Origin: Mycobacterium shigaense
GTDB lineage: Bacteria > Actinomycetota > Actinomycetes > Mycobacteriales > Mycobacteriaceae
Assembly: GCF_002356315.1 (NCBI RefSeq)
Contig: NZ_AP018164.1
Span: forward strand, 1,054,001 to 1,118,000
Direction: 5' to 3'
Length of the DNA stretch: 64,000 nucleotides
Shown here piece after piece: positions 21,029-31,252 of this stretch (position 1 is the stretch's first letter; the number at the start of each line of letters is the position of its first letter). The translations under genes and the position numbers were made by a program. Under the pieces are notes generated by a model. The model saw nothing but the letters and a program-made list of their open reading frames with translations, was not told where the DNA came from and ran no database searches.

Positions 21029-21667
21029 TTACGTGCCGGGCGGCAGGCTGGGCGGCGTCGTCAGCGTCGTGGTCACCGTCGAGACGGTGCTTGTCGCCGC
21101 GGACGAGGTTGTCGGCCCGGCCGCGGCGATCACACCACAAGCGATCCGCTTGGATTCGTTCGTGGGGCCGTTGACCATGTTGTCCGCGGTCTGGGGCAGG
21201 ATGACCGCCGTGCCCGAGCTGCTTCTCAGGTCCGCGGCCGTCAGCAAGCTGGTGGTGGTGTCCAGCTTCGCCGAGCCATCGGAGCGCACCTGCAGAGCGG
21301 TCAGGTCACCGCTGGCCGGATGGCCGGTGTGATCGGACGCCTGGTACACGCTGCCGGCGGAGCTGAAGTCCGGCGCCTCGCGTTTGCCCACCGCGTGGAC
21401 CATCAACCCGTGAAAACCCGGGCTCAGCAGCTGGTTAGGCCCGGCCTCGACGGTGACCGTCGCGTAGCCGTTCGCGAAATCAAAAGTGGCCGTTGCTACT
21501 TGGCTGCCGTCGGCGGCCTTCAGCTGGGTGGTCATCCGCTCCGCGCCGGGCGGCGCGCTGGTCGACGGCGAGGCACTGGGCTGGTTGCCCTGCTGATGTG
21601 CGCATGCGGCTATTGGTGCGAGAGTGGCGGTCAATGCCGCGACCGCGATGGACACGCCCGTTTTCAT
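21029..21667 (-). CDS. SodC-like lipoprotein lacking most metal ligands
   Basis: 212 residues with a lipoprotein signal ending in the lipobox PIAAC, then a Cu/Zn superoxide dismutase fold. Compared with mycobacterial SodC, the framework is kept (PGFHGLMVHAVGK, HTGHPASGDLTALQVR, KRIACGVI), but the first copper histidine is Met, the HYH pair is replaced (GSVYQAS), and the late histidine (HAGAD) has become PQTAD. Three of four copper ligands are gone, so dismutase activity is not expected. The tail is Thr/Ser/Pro-rich. It may be a cell-wall binding or structural derivative. The frame is open and codon use is normal. Confidence 0.82.
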   Translation of the reverse strand: MKTGVSIAVAALTATLAPIAACAHQQGNQPSASPSTSAPPGAERMTTQLKAADGSQVATATFDFANGYATVTVEAGPNQLLSPGFHGLMVHAVGKREAPDFSSAGSVYQASDHTGHPASGDLTALQVRSDGSAKLDTTTSLLTAADLRSSSGTAVILPQTADNMVNGPTNESKRIACGVIAAAGPTTSSAATSTVSTVTTTLTTPPSLPPGT

Positions 21668-21717
21668 GAGCCCGGCCTACCCCGATCGGCCCGGGTCGAA
21701 ACGACGGCGCTCGCCCG

Positions 21718-22007
21718 TCACCGCAACGACGTGGCGATGTCGACCTCCGAGGTCAGGGTCTGATGAACGGGACTTTCGTTTCGCACTCGGCGCAGTCTTG
21801 TGCGTGAATACGCGAGTGCCGCAACGTCACTCGAACACCCGCCAGTGGCCAGCCCTTGCGTTCGGCGTACATGCGCACCGTCATCGAGGTGCACGACCCC
21901 AGCGCGGCCAGCAGCAGATCGTAGGGTGTGGGTCCCGCGTCGGCCTCGGCCACGATCACCGTGCCTTCGTCCGTCGTCGCAGCCCGGCCCGTCTCATGCG
22001 TGGTCAT
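21718..22007 (-). pseudogene. OsmC-family peroxiredoxin-like gene with internal deletion
   Basis: From ATG 22007 the OsmC sequence is clear ([30 protein letters not shown], then [11 protein letters not shown]), including the first active-site Cys. The frame then hits a stop at 21753. The next two frames contain the true family C-terminus, [18 protein letters not shown], ending at 21718. Roughly 30-40 codons, including the second catalytic Cys just before PVH, are missing between the two parts and the frame is shifted. The gene cannot make a functional OsmC thiol peroxidase. Confidence 0.78.
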
Positions 22008-22098
22008 GCGACCGATCGTCGCACGGCCACGGGTCGGGTCGGCAACTGCGCGATCTGCCCGCGTAAGTCCGTTTCCACGTGCTCATCTCGTTGACCAC

Positions 22099-22257
22099 GG
22101 GATGCACCTCGCGCGGCTCGAAATGCGCACGGCCATCACTCTTTTACTGGACCGGCTGCCTAACCTGCGGCTCGATCCGGACGGCGACGACCCGCATGTG
22201 CGCGGACAGGTGTTCCAATCGCCGACGTCGGTGCCGGTGCTGCTCGACCGGCGGTAG
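22099..22257 (+). pseudogene. Cytochrome P450 C-terminal fragment
   Basis: About 52 codons read as the last part of a P450: GMHLARLEMRTAITLLLDRLP, then FQSPTSVPVLLDRR and a stop. The match starts immediately after where the haem Cys (CLGxHLARLE) should be; everything upstream, including the Cys, is absent. It is a deletion scar lying between the damaged OsmC gene and whiB3. Confidence 0.75.
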
Positions 22258-22263
22258 CGGGTA

Positions 22264-22572
22264 CTAGGCGCTGCGGCGGATTCCGCGGTTGCGGCCGATG
22301 TCGCTCTTGAGTAGTAGGTCGCGCTCGGATTCCGACAGTCCGCCCCAAACACCGTACGGCTCACCGACTTCCAGCGCGTGGGAGCGGCACGCCTCGATCA
22401 CCGGGCAGCGCCGGCACATTTCCTTGGCGCGCTGTTCGCGCTGCATGCGGGCGCGTCCGCGCTCGCCGTCGGGATGAAAGAACATCGACGAGTCAACGCC
22501 ACGGCACAAGCCCTGCAGTTGCCAGTTCCAGATGTCGGCGTTAGGACCAGGTAGCTGCTCCGGTTGTGGCAT
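22264..22572 (-). CDS. whiB3: Redox-sensing regulator WhiB3
   Basis: 102 residues with the four iron-sulphur cysteines Cys23, Cys53, Cys56 and Cys62 (C-x29-C-x2-C-x5-C), the GVWGG turn and a basic C-terminus for DNA binding. WhiB3 holds a 4Fe-4S cluster that reacts with O2 and NO, and it controls polyketide and storage lipid synthesis and redox balance; it also interacts with SigA. The start ATG 22572 is preceded by AGAGGGA. It is separated from the next gene by a long divergent promoter region, as expected for a stress-controlled whiB3. Confidence 0.96.
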   Translation of the reverse strand: MPQPEQLPGPNADIWNWQLQGLCRGVDSSMFFHPDGERGRARMQREQRAKEMCRRCPVIEACRSHALEVGEPYGVWGGLSESERDLLLKSDIGRNRGIRRSA

Positions 22573-22928
22573 GGCTAGTTCCCTCTCTGCACGGCGAGCC
22601 CAATTGAGGCTAGGGTCGCGATGTGAGTGTGCATCTGATTTGGGGTGACGTCACCGATGACTACCCGTCACTGCTAGAACCTATGTGGGGCGGTGAATTT
22701 CAGTCAATAGGCGTTTAGACCGGCAAAATATGTGTTGGTCGGAGGAGAATTAACTCCCCGTTCATGTGTCACGCATTTCGTGTACGAGAAGGGTGCTACC
22801 AGGTAAGTTGACCAAACTGAGATTTCCCAGCTCAGGGCGCAGTGGGCGCCCTTCGCCATTTAGTACAGGCCCGATCGCGATTAACAACTCGGTAACACGA
22901 ACACTACGAACTGTTTACTACTATCTGT
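22573..22928. promoter_or_regulatory. Long divergent regulatory region whiB3 / Rv3415c-like gene
   Basis: 356 bases without a convincing gene, more AT-rich than its surroundings. It holds a perfect 12-base palindrome GGTGACGTCACC (22644-22655), several AT-rich stretches suitable for -10 boxes, and one small open frame (22623-22718, 31 codons from GTG) without a clear ribosome-binding site. I see no terminator hairpin with a U tract. Confidence 0.6.
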
Positions 22929-23735
22929 GTGATTGAAACTGGTCACACTTCTGCCGCCGAGCCGGCGCTGGCCGCCGCCGCCTTCGGGGACCGGCCCGGC
23001 GCCTGGCCGCTACCGACGGCGAAGACACCAGGTCAATTGTGGCTGCGGGCCGTTGCCGCGGGCGGACAGGGCCGCTACGGCAGCGCCTACCGCGACCTCG
23101 CCGAACTGCGGCGCGGCGGCGGGACCGGCCGGCTGGCCTCCCTGGCCCACAGCACGCAGGGCTCGTTTCTGCGCCAACTCGGGTGGCATGCGCGGGCCCG
23201 CGGCTGGGACGGCCGTGCCCTGGCGCTGGCTGGGGCCGATGGCGAGGCCCGTGCCGACGCCCTGATCGGGCTCGCGGCCGACGCGCTGGGCCTCGGTCGC
23301 TTCGCCGCGGCGGCGACTCTGCTGGCTCGGGCCGACGCAGCCCTGCTGGCCGGGCCGGTGCCGGAACGGGTCGCGGTGCGCCGTCGGTGGGTGGGCGCCG
23401 AGCTGGCGATGTTCACCGGCGATCGTGAGGCGGCTGTGCGCGCCGCCACCGATGCCGTCGAGCTGGCACCGGCTTCGACACGGCATCAGGTGAAGAGCCA
23501 GGTGGTGCTGGCCGCGGCGCTGTGTAGCGCCGGCGAGATCGATCGCGCCCGTGCTGTTGCCGAGACGGCGCTGGACGCCACCGGCCGTTTAGGCCTGATA
23601 CCGCTGCGTTGGGCCTCAGCCTGCTTGCTGTTCGATATCGCTAGCGTCACGATTTCCGGGCCGAAACTGGCTGAAATCAGGGGTATTTGCGCAGATCAAG
23701 TGCGGCGCGCCGGGGGAACGTGGCGTTCCGCTTGA
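22929..23735 (+). CDS. Rv3415c-like helical repeat protein
   Basis: 268 residues, Ala-rich, predicted all-helical with TPR-like pairs (for example SAYRDLAELRRGGGTGRLASLAHSTQ cut into helices, and GEIDRARAVAETALDATGRLGL). There is no signal peptide or catalytic motif. It occupies the position of Rv3415c between whiB3 and sigD. The function is unknown; TPR-like proteins usually mediate protein contacts. The start is GTG 22929, with no strong ribosome-binding site, so it may be translated from a short leader. Confidence 0.85.
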   Translation: MIETGHTSAAEPALAAAAFGDRPGAWPLPTAKTPGQLWLRAVAAGGQGRYGSAYRDLAELRRGGGTGRLASLAHSTQGSFLRQLGWHARARGWDGRALALAGADGEARADALIGLAADALGLGRFAAAATLLARADAALLAGPVPERVAVRRRWVGAELAMFTGDREAAVRAATDAVELAPASTRHQVKSQVVLAAALCSAGEIDRARAVAETALDATGRLGLIPLRWASACLLFDIASVTISGPKLAEIRGICADQVRRAGGTWRSA

Positions 23736-23815
23736 ATCGGCTGCTGCCCGTTATTGTCATTGCGGGGGTTCGCCCGTGATGTGCTCGCTTCGTAACGTTG
23801 GAGATACCGCCGTCG

Positions 23816-24394
23816 ATGACAATTCAAGCGGAACGTCCTCTCGACGCTGTGGTTGCCGATGCCGTAGCGGGGGACAGGAACGCTTTACGGGAGGTGCTGG
23901 AGACCATCCGCCCGATCGTCGTGCGATATTGCCGAGCGCGAGTCGGCACAGTCGATCGGGGTGGTCTGTCGGCCGACGATGTGGCTCAGGAGGTGTGCTT
24001 GGCGACTCTGACGGCGCTGCCGCGGTACAAGGACCGAGGCCGCCCCTTTCTGGCGTTTCTCTACGGCATCGCGGCTCACAAGGTGGCCGACGCCCACCGG
24101 GCCGCGGGTCGCGACCTCGCCTTCCCCGCCGAAACCGTGCCCGAGCGATGGTCGACCGAGGCCGGCCCGGAACAGCGGGCCCTGCAATCCGATTCGGCCA
24201 GCCGGATGAGTGAACTGCTCGAGATCCTGCCCGCCAAGCAGCGCGAGATCCTGATACTCCGCGTGGTGGTCGGCCTGTCGGCCGAAGAGACCGCCGCCGC
24301 GGTCGGTGCGACGCCGGGCGCGGTGCGGGTCGCACAGCACCGGGCGCTGGCCCGGCTGAAATCCGAGATAGTTGCGGCAGGTGGCTATGCCTGA
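23816..24394 (+). CDS. sigD: ECF sigma factor SigD
   Basis: 192 residues: region 2 (residues ~10-85, with DDVAQEVCLATLTALPRYKDRGRP broken across helices 2.1-2.4 and FLAFLYGIAAHKVADAHR) and region 4 (~130-185, LPAKQREILILRVVVGLSAEETA then an HTH ending AVRVAQHRALARLK). SigD is active in stationary phase and starvation and directs lipid metabolism and chaperone genes. ATG 23816 was chosen; TTG 23798 is in frame and corresponds to upstream residues shared with M. tuberculosis. The stop overlaps the anti-sigma gene by 8 bases. Confidence 0.95.
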   Translation: MTIQAERPLDAVVADAVAGDRNALREVLETIRPIVVRYCRARVGTVDRGGLSADDVAQEVCLATLTALPRYKDRGRPFLAFLYGIAAHKVADAHRAAGRDLAFPAETVPERWSTEAGPEQRALQSDSASRMSELLEILPAKQREILILRVVVGLSAEETAAAVGATPGAVRVAQHRALARLKSEIVAAGGYA

Positions 24395-25175
24395 GTTCGC
24401 CCTTCCCGACCGCCCGGCCCTCGACGAGGTGGCGCGCACGGACATGCTGCTCGACGCGCTGGCCAACCGCCAGCGATTCGACGTCGACGACCCCAGCGAG
24501 GGCGCGCTGGCCACGCTGCTCGGCGACTGGCGCGACGACCTGAGGTGGCCGCCGGCCAGTGCCCTCGTCTCGCCGGAAGAGGCGATCGCCGCGTGGCATG
24601 CCGGACTCGAGGATCGGCGGCACGGCCGTCGCAGCGTGGCGACGATCGGTTCCGTCGCGGCAACGCTGTTGGTGCTCAGCGGTTTTGGCGCCGTCGTGGC
24701 CGAGGCCCGCCCCGGCGACACGCTGTACGGCCTGCACGCGATGTTCTTCGACGAGCCACACGTCAGCCAGAACCAGATCGAATTGTCTGCCAAGGCCGAT
24801 CTGGCCAAGGTTCAGGAGATGATCGACAAGGGCGAATGGACCCAGGCACAAAGCCAGCTGATGGAGATCAGCAGCACGCTGCAATCGATGGACGCGGGCA
24901 CCGGCCGAAACGATCTGATGGACGAGGTGAACCTGCTCAACGCCAAGGTTGCGGCCCGCGATCCCAACGCGACCCTGCCGTCCGCGGTGCCGCTGCCAGT
25001 CGCGCCTCCGCCGGTCGTCTCTCCGCCGGTCGTCTCGCCGCCCGCTGCGGTCCCGGCCGCCCCGTCCGTCGCGCCTGCTGTGCCGCCGCCGGCGGCGGCA
25101 CCGTCGCCGAGTCCGACGTCAAAGCATCACCATCACCACGGCCAGCCGACACCCACGGTGGCGCCGGGTCAGTGA
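24387..25175 (+). CDS. rsdA: Anti-sigma-D factor RsdA
   Basis: 262 residues. The N-terminal cytosolic part (1-85) carries the DEVARTDMLLDALA helix that binds SigD; a single membrane segment follows (~90-107, VATIGSVAATLLVLSGFGAVV); the outer part includes a helical repeat region and a long Pro/Val/Ala tail with a run of five His. In M. tuberculosis RsdA is degraded by ClpXP-type proteolysis to free SigD. Overlap with sigD (8 bases) suggests translational coupling to keep stoichiometry. The 3' end overlaps the opposing gene by 7 bases. Confidence 0.93.
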   Translation: MPEFALPDRPALDEVARTDMLLDALANRQRFDVDDPSEGALATLLGDWRDDLRWPPASALVSPEEAIAAWHAGLEDRRHGRRSVATIGSVAATLLVLSGFGAVVAEARPGDTLYGLHAMFFDEPHVSQNQIELSAKADLAKVQEMIDKGEWTQAQSQLMEISSTLQSMDAGTGRNDLMDEVNLLNAKVAARDPNATLPSAVPLPVAPPPVVSPPVVSPPAAVPAAPSVAPAVPPPAAAPSPSPTSKHHHHHGQPTPTVAPGQ

Positions 25176-25588
25176 CGCCAGTGAAATCCGTCGGCGTCTG
25201 ACGTGGCCTCGTTGAGCGAAGCATCGGCGTAGCCCCGGCAGTAATCCCAGGTCACATAGGCGTCCGGCTCGGGGTCGTAGGCCGGCTCGTGCGGGCGAAC
25301 GGTGCCGTCGATCAGCAGTTGCAGCAGGTTGGCCCGCAGCATGTCCCAGTCGTGGTAGTGGTCCTGCTGACACTCGTCGCAACACACCACGAGTCCGCGA
25401 ATTCCCTTGTGCGCCAACAAGGATTCGTATACGGCCAGATCGGCGAGGTCAGCCTCGACCGCGATGCGCTCTTGTTGATCCAGGGGTTGCCCCGGTTCTA
25501 CGGCTTCCAGCGCCGCCGACGGGTCGCACGGGTCGTCAGCGAACGGGTCGGGCGGCAAACCCGGCGGGAGGTGATCACGCACGCCCAT
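25169..25588 (-). CDS. Rv3412-like DUF5319 protein
   Basis: 139 residues, acidic, with the conserved core AVYESLLAHKGIRGL then VVCCDECQQDHYHDWDML and VTWDYCRGYADASL. The Cys/His cluster (CCxxC...H.H) might bind metal, but no function is established for this actinobacterial family. It is convergent with rsdA and divergent from guaB2, as in M. tuberculosis. Confidence 0.88.
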   Translation of the reverse strand: MGVRDHLPPGLPPDPFADDPCDPSAALEAVEPGQPLDQQERIAVEADLADLAVYESLLAHKGIRGLVVCCDECQQDHYHDWDMLRANLLQLLIDGTVRPHEPAYDPEPDAYVTWDYCRGYADASLNEATSDADGFHWRH

Positions 25589-25613
25589 AGCCTACGCAAG
25601 CGGGTCGTGATAA

Positions 25614-27347
<1,734 letters not shown>

Positions 27348-27361
27348 ACAGCGAACTGGCG

Positions 27362-28489
27362 ATGGTCGAGATCGGAATGGGCCGCGTGGCCCGTCGCACG
27401 TATGAGCTCAGTGAGATCGGCATCGTGCCCTCCCGGCGCACCCGCTCGTCGCAGGACGTGTCGACGGCCTGGCAGCTGGACGCCTACCGGTTCGAGATCC
27501 CGGTGCTGGCCCACCCGACGGACGCGCTGGTGTCCCCGGAGTTCGCGATCGAGCTGGGCCGGCTCGGCGGGCTGGGCGTGCTCAACGGCGAGGGTCTGAT
27601 CGGCCGGCACTCCGACGTACAAGCCAAGATCGCGCAGCTGCTCGAGGCCGCCGAAAAGGAACCCGAACCCTCGGCCTCGATCCGGCTGTTGCAGGAGCTG
27701 CACGCCGCGCCGCTGAACCCCGATCTGCTGGGCGCCGCGGTCGCCCGGATCCGCGAGGCGGGCGTCACCACGGCCGTGCGGGTCAGCCCGCAAAACGCCC
27801 AGGCGCTCACCCCGGTGCTGCTGCAGGCCGGCATCGATCTGCTCGTTATCCAGGGCACCATCGTCTCGGCCGAGCGGGTGGCTAGCGACGGCGAACCGCT
27901 CAACTTGAAGACCTTCATCTCCGAGCTCGACGTGCCGGTGGTTGCCGGCGGCGTGCTGGACCACCGCACCGCGCTGCACCTGATGCGCACCGGCGCCGCC
28001 GGCGTCATCGTCGGCTACGGCTCCACCCGCGGCGTGACCACCAGCGACGAGGTGCTGGGCATCAGCGTCCCGATGGCCACCGCGATCGCCGACGCCGCCG
28101 CCGCGCGCCGGGAATACCTCGACGAGACCGGCGGCCGCTACGTGCATGTGCTGGCCGACGGCGACATCCACACGTCCGGGGAGCTGGCCAAGGCCATCGC
28201 GTGCGGCGCGGACGCGGTGGTGCTCGGTACGCCGCTGGCCGGAGCCGCCGAGGCGCTGGGCGAGGGCTGGTTCTGGCCCGCCGCCGCGGCGCACCCGTCG
28301 TTGCCGCGCGGTGCCCTGTTGCAGATCGCCGTCGGCGAGCGGCCGCCGCTCGAGCAGGTGCTCGATGGGCCTTCCGACGACCCGTTCGGCAGCGTCAACC
28401 TCGTCGGCGGGCTGCGCCGATCGATGGCCAAGGCCGGCTACTGCGATCTCAAGGAATTCCAGAAGGTCGGCCTGACCGTCGGGGCCTGA
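27362..28489 (+). CDS. guaB3: GuaB3, IMPDH/GMPR-family protein
   Basis: 375 residues of the IMPDH/GMP reductase barrel without CBS domains. Conserved blocks include STAWQLDAYRFEIPV, VQGTIVSAERV-type loop (VIQGTIVSAERVASDGEP) and VLGTPLAGAAEALGEGW. The usual catalytic Cys loop of GuaB2 is not present, so it is not a standard IMPDH; its reaction is not established. ATG 27362 gives the MVEIGMGR start of the family; GTG 27344, overlapping the guaB2 stop, would add six residues. It is cotranscribed with guaB2. Confidence 0.93.
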   Translation: MVEIGMGRVARRTYELSEIGIVPSRRTRSSQDVSTAWQLDAYRFEIPVLAHPTDALVSPEFAIELGRLGGLGVLNGEGLIGRHSDVQAKIAQLLEAAEKEPEPSASIRLLQELHAAPLNPDLLGAAVARIREAGVTTAVRVSPQNAQALTPVLLQAGIDLLVIQGTIVSAERVASDGEPLNLKTFISELDVPVVAGGVLDHRTALHLMRTGAAGVIVGYGSTRGVTTSDEVLGISVPMATAIADAAAARREYLDETGGRYVHVLADGDIHTSGELAKAIACGADAVVLGTPLAGAAEALGEGWFWPAAAAHPSLPRGALLQIAVGERPPLEQVLDGPSDDPFGSVNLVGGLRRSMAKAGYCDLKEFQKVGLTVGA

Positions 28490-28544
28490 GGCCGCCGACT
28501 GAGGGCACTAGCTCGTTACCCACCGGTAAGTTCATACTGGGGTG

Positions 28545-30281
28545 ATGCAGCCAGACTATGACGTCCTGATCATCGGCTCGGGTTTCGGCGGCAGCGTCAG
28601 CGCGCTCCGACTGACCGAAAAGGGTTACCGCGTAGGCGTATTGGAGGCGGGCCGTCGCTTCGAAGACGAGGATTTCGCCAAGACGTCGTGGAATCTGCGC
28701 AAGTTTCTGTGGGCTCCGAGACTGGGCTGCTTCGGCATCCAACGGATTCATCCGCTGAAGAACGTGCTGATTCTGGCCGGCGCCGGGGTGGGCGGCGGAT
28801 CGCTGAATTATGCCAACACGCTGTACGTCCCGCCGGAGCCGTTCTTCGCCGACCGCCAGTGGGCCCACATCACCGACTGGCGCAGCGAGCTGGAGCCGCA
28901 TTATGAGCAGGCGCAGCGGATGCTGGGCGTGGTCACCAACCCGACGTTCACCGACGCCGACCGCGTGCTCAAAGAGGTCGCCGACGAAATGGGTTGCGGC
29001 GATACGTTCGTGCCGACGCCGGTGGGGGTGTTCTTCGGGCCGGAGGGCACCAAGGCACCGGGCGAGAAGTTTCCCGACCCGTTCTTCGGTGGTGTGGGAC
29101 CGGAGCGCACCGGCTGCCTGGAGTGCGGCTCCTGCATGACGGGCTGCCGTTACGGGGCCAAGAACACGCTGCTCAAGAATTATCTCGGCCTCGCGGAATC
29201 CGCAGGCGCACAAGTCATTCCAATGACCACCGTGAAGAGCTTCGAGCAACGGCCCGACGGACTGTGGGAGATCAGCACGGTCCGGACCGGCAGCTGGGTG
29301 CGGCGGCGTAAGCGCACCTTCACCGCCGCGAACGTGATCTTGGCCGCGGGCACCTGGGGCACCCAGCACCTGCTGTTCAACATGCGCGACAAGGGCAAAC
29401 TGCCACGCCTCTCGAAGCGGCTGGGTGTGCTGACCCGAACCAATTCCGAATCGATCGTCGGCGCCGGGCGCCGCACGGTGTCGCCGGACCTGGACCTAAC
29501 CCACGGGGTGGCGATCACGTCGTCGATTCACCCGACGGAGGACACTCACATCGAGCCCTGCCGCTACGGCAAGGGTTCCAACGCGATGGGGCTGCTACAG
29601 ACGCTGATGACCGACGGCCCCGGGCTCGAGGGCACGGACGTGCCGCGCTGGCGGCAGCTGCTCGATACGGCGGGGGAGGACCCGCGTGGCATGCTGCGGC
29701 TGCTCAATCCCCGTAAGTGGAGCGAACGCACGATGATCGCACTGGTGATGCAGCACCTGGACAACTCGATCACCACGTTCACCAAACGCGGCAGGCTGGG
29801 CATCCGCTGGTACACCAGCAAGCAGGGACACGGCGACCCGAACCCGGCCTGGAATCCGGTGGGCAACACGGTTACCCGTCGCATCGCCGAGAAAATCGAC
29901 GGCGTGGCCGGCGGCACCTGGGGGGAGTTGTTCAACATCCCGCTGACCGCACACTTCCTCGGCGGGGCGGCGATCAGCGACAGCCCCGAACAGGGCGTGA
30001 TCGATCCGTACCACCGGGTCTACGGCTATCCCACCCTGTACGTGGTCGACGGCGCGGCAATCTCGGCGAATCTGGGCGTCAACCCGTCGCTGTCCATCAC
30101 CGCGCAGGCCGAGCGGGCCGCCTCGCTGTGGCCGAACAAGGGGGGGAACGATCAGCGCCCGCTGCAGGGCGACACCTACCGGCGGCTGGCGCCGATAACG
30201 CCGGCGCACCCGGTGGTACCCCTCGGTGCACCGGGTGCGCTGCGTTGGCTGCCGATCGATCCGGTCAGCTCGGCGAGCTGA
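28545..30281 (+). CDS. choD: ChoD, GMC-family cholesterol oxidase-like flavoprotein
   Basis: 578 residues. The FAD-binding IIGSGFGGSVSALRL is at the N-terminus, followed by GVGGGSLNYANT and a GMC-type C-terminus (AISANLGVNPSLSITAQAERAA). A Cys-rich CLECGSCMTGCRYGAKNT segment near residue 190 is characteristic of the ChoD group and absent from secreted Streptomyces-type cholesterol oxidases. Annotated as cholesterol oxidase; activity of the M. tuberculosis homologue has been debated. No signal peptide. It follows guaB3 after 55 bases. Confidence 0.92.
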   Translation: MQPDYDVLIIGSGFGGSVSALRLTEKGYRVGVLEAGRRFEDEDFAKTSWNLRKFLWAPRLGCFGIQRIHPLKNVLILAGAGVGGGSLNYANTLYVPPEPFFADRQWAHITDWRSELEPHYEQAQRMLGVVTNPTFTDADRVLKEVADEMGCGDTFVPTPVGVFFGPEGTKAPGEKFPDPFFGGVGPERTGCLECGSCMTGCRYGAKNTLLKNYLGLAESAGAQVIPMTTVKSFEQRPDGLWEISTVRTGSWVRRRKRTFTAANVILAAGTWGTQHLLFNMRDKGKLPRLSKRLGVLTRTNSESIVGAGRRTVSPDLDLTHGVAITSSIHPTEDTHIEPCRYGKGSNAMGLLQTLMTDGPGLEGTDVPRWRQLLDTAGEDPRGMLRLLNPRKWSERTMIALVMQHLDNSITTFTKRGRLGIRWYTSKQGHGDPNPAWNPVGNTVTRRIAEKIDGVAGGTWGELFNIPLTAHFLGGAAISDSPEQGVIDPYHRVYGYPTLYVVDGAAISANLGVNPSLSITAQAERAASLWPNKGGNDQRPLQGDTYRRLAPITPAHPVVPLGAPGALRWLPIDPVSSAS

Positions 30282-30287
30282 AATCGA

Positions 30288-31190
30288 TCAACTGGCAACT
30301 ACTTTCAGTAGTCCCCCGCCAAGGGCGCGGCTGCGTTCTCCGTTCACGTTGACGGGGACGTCGCCCATCAGCGTGACGCGGTGCATCAGACGCGGATGGT
30401 CGTCGTAGTCGTCGACGGCGCGGTGCTGGGTCGCCCGGTTGTCCCACATTGCGACGTCGCCGTACTCCCAGTTCCACCGAATCGTGTTCTCCGGCTTGGT
30501 GATTTGGCTCTGCAACAGGTCGAGCAGCCCGCCCCAGACCTGGTTGTCCAATCCGACGAAGGTGCGCACGAAGTCGCCGAGTAGCAAGCTGCGTTCCCCG
30601 GTTTCGGGGTGCACCCGAACCACCGGGTGTTCGGTGCGGAAATCGGGCGCCTCGAACGACTGCCGGAAGGCGCGCTCGGTGTCGCTCATCGACGCCTGCA
30701 GCGCTTCGGCAGTGACGTAGTCGTAGCGATTGCTGTGCACCGCCCACAGATTCTCGACCAGACATCTGACCGGTTCGCGGAGGTCTTCGTAAGCGGCGAC
30801 CGTCGAGGCCCACAGCGTCGAGCCGCCATAGGGGGGCAGGGTCACCGCGCGCAGGATCGAGGCCGCCGGGTAGTTCGCGGCGAAGGTGACGTCGGTGTGC
30901 CAGCGATTGGCCTTGCCGTATTCGGAGTCGATCGGCGTGATGACCGGCGTCTCGGGGACGGCGGCGAGTGAGGCCGGATGGCCGACCGGGGTGCCCAGCA
31001 GCTTGGCGAACGCGAGTTGCTCGGCGTCGTCGAGGTGGTGCTGGCCACGGAAGAAGATCACCTTGTGCGCAAGCAGAGCCTGGTGAATGTCCGCGACGGT
31101 GTCGGGAGCCAGGTCACCGCCGAGGCGTACGCCATCGATTCGGGCGCCGATCCGGCTGCTCAGCTTGGTGACGGTGACGGAGTTCTTCAT
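30288..31190 (-). CDS. Fe(II)/2-oxoglutarate dioxygenase (Rv3406-like alkyl sulfatase)
   Basis: 300 residues of the TauD/TfdA family. The iron facial triad is visible as WHTDVTF (His and Asp) and the late His in TQHRAVDDY; the 2-oxoglutarate-binding Arg is in LMHRVTL. The M. tuberculosis orthologue Rv3406 is a type II alkyl sulfatase, releasing sulphate from alkyl sulfates, and also inactivates carboxyquinoxaline DprE1 inhibitors when overproduced. It is divergent from a TetR gene with a clear palindrome between, matching the known Rv3405c-Rv3406 repressor/target pair. Confidence 0.93.
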   Translation of the reverse strand: MKNSVTVTKLSSRIGARIDGVRLGGDLAPDTVADIHQALLAHKVIFFRGQHHLDDAEQLAFAKLLGTPVGHPASLAAVPETPVITPIDSEYGKANRWHTDVTFAANYPAASILRAVTLPPYGGSTLWASTVAAYEDLREPVRCLVENLWAVHSNRYDYVTAEALQASMSDTERAFRQSFEAPDFRTEHPVVRVHPETGERSLLLGDFVRTFVGLDNQVWGGLLDLLQSQITKPENTIRWNWEYGDVAMWDNRATQHRAVDDYDDHPRLMHRVTLMGDVPVNVNGERSRALGGGLLKVVAS

Positions 31191-31218
31191 TTCTGTCGTC
31201 CCTTTCCGATAAGAGCAC

Positions 31219-31236
31219 TGTAGTCAATCGACTACA
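31219..31236. promoter_or_regulatory. TetR operator between dioxygenase and regulator
   Basis: TGTAGTC (31219-31225), four bases, GACTACA (31230-31236): perfect 7-base arms midway between the divergent starts at 31190 and 31253. A related GTAGTGTAGAC follows at 31240-31250. This is the natural binding site for the adjacent TetR repressor on both promoters. Confidence 0.8.
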
Positions 31237-31252
31237 CGAGTAGTGTAGACAC

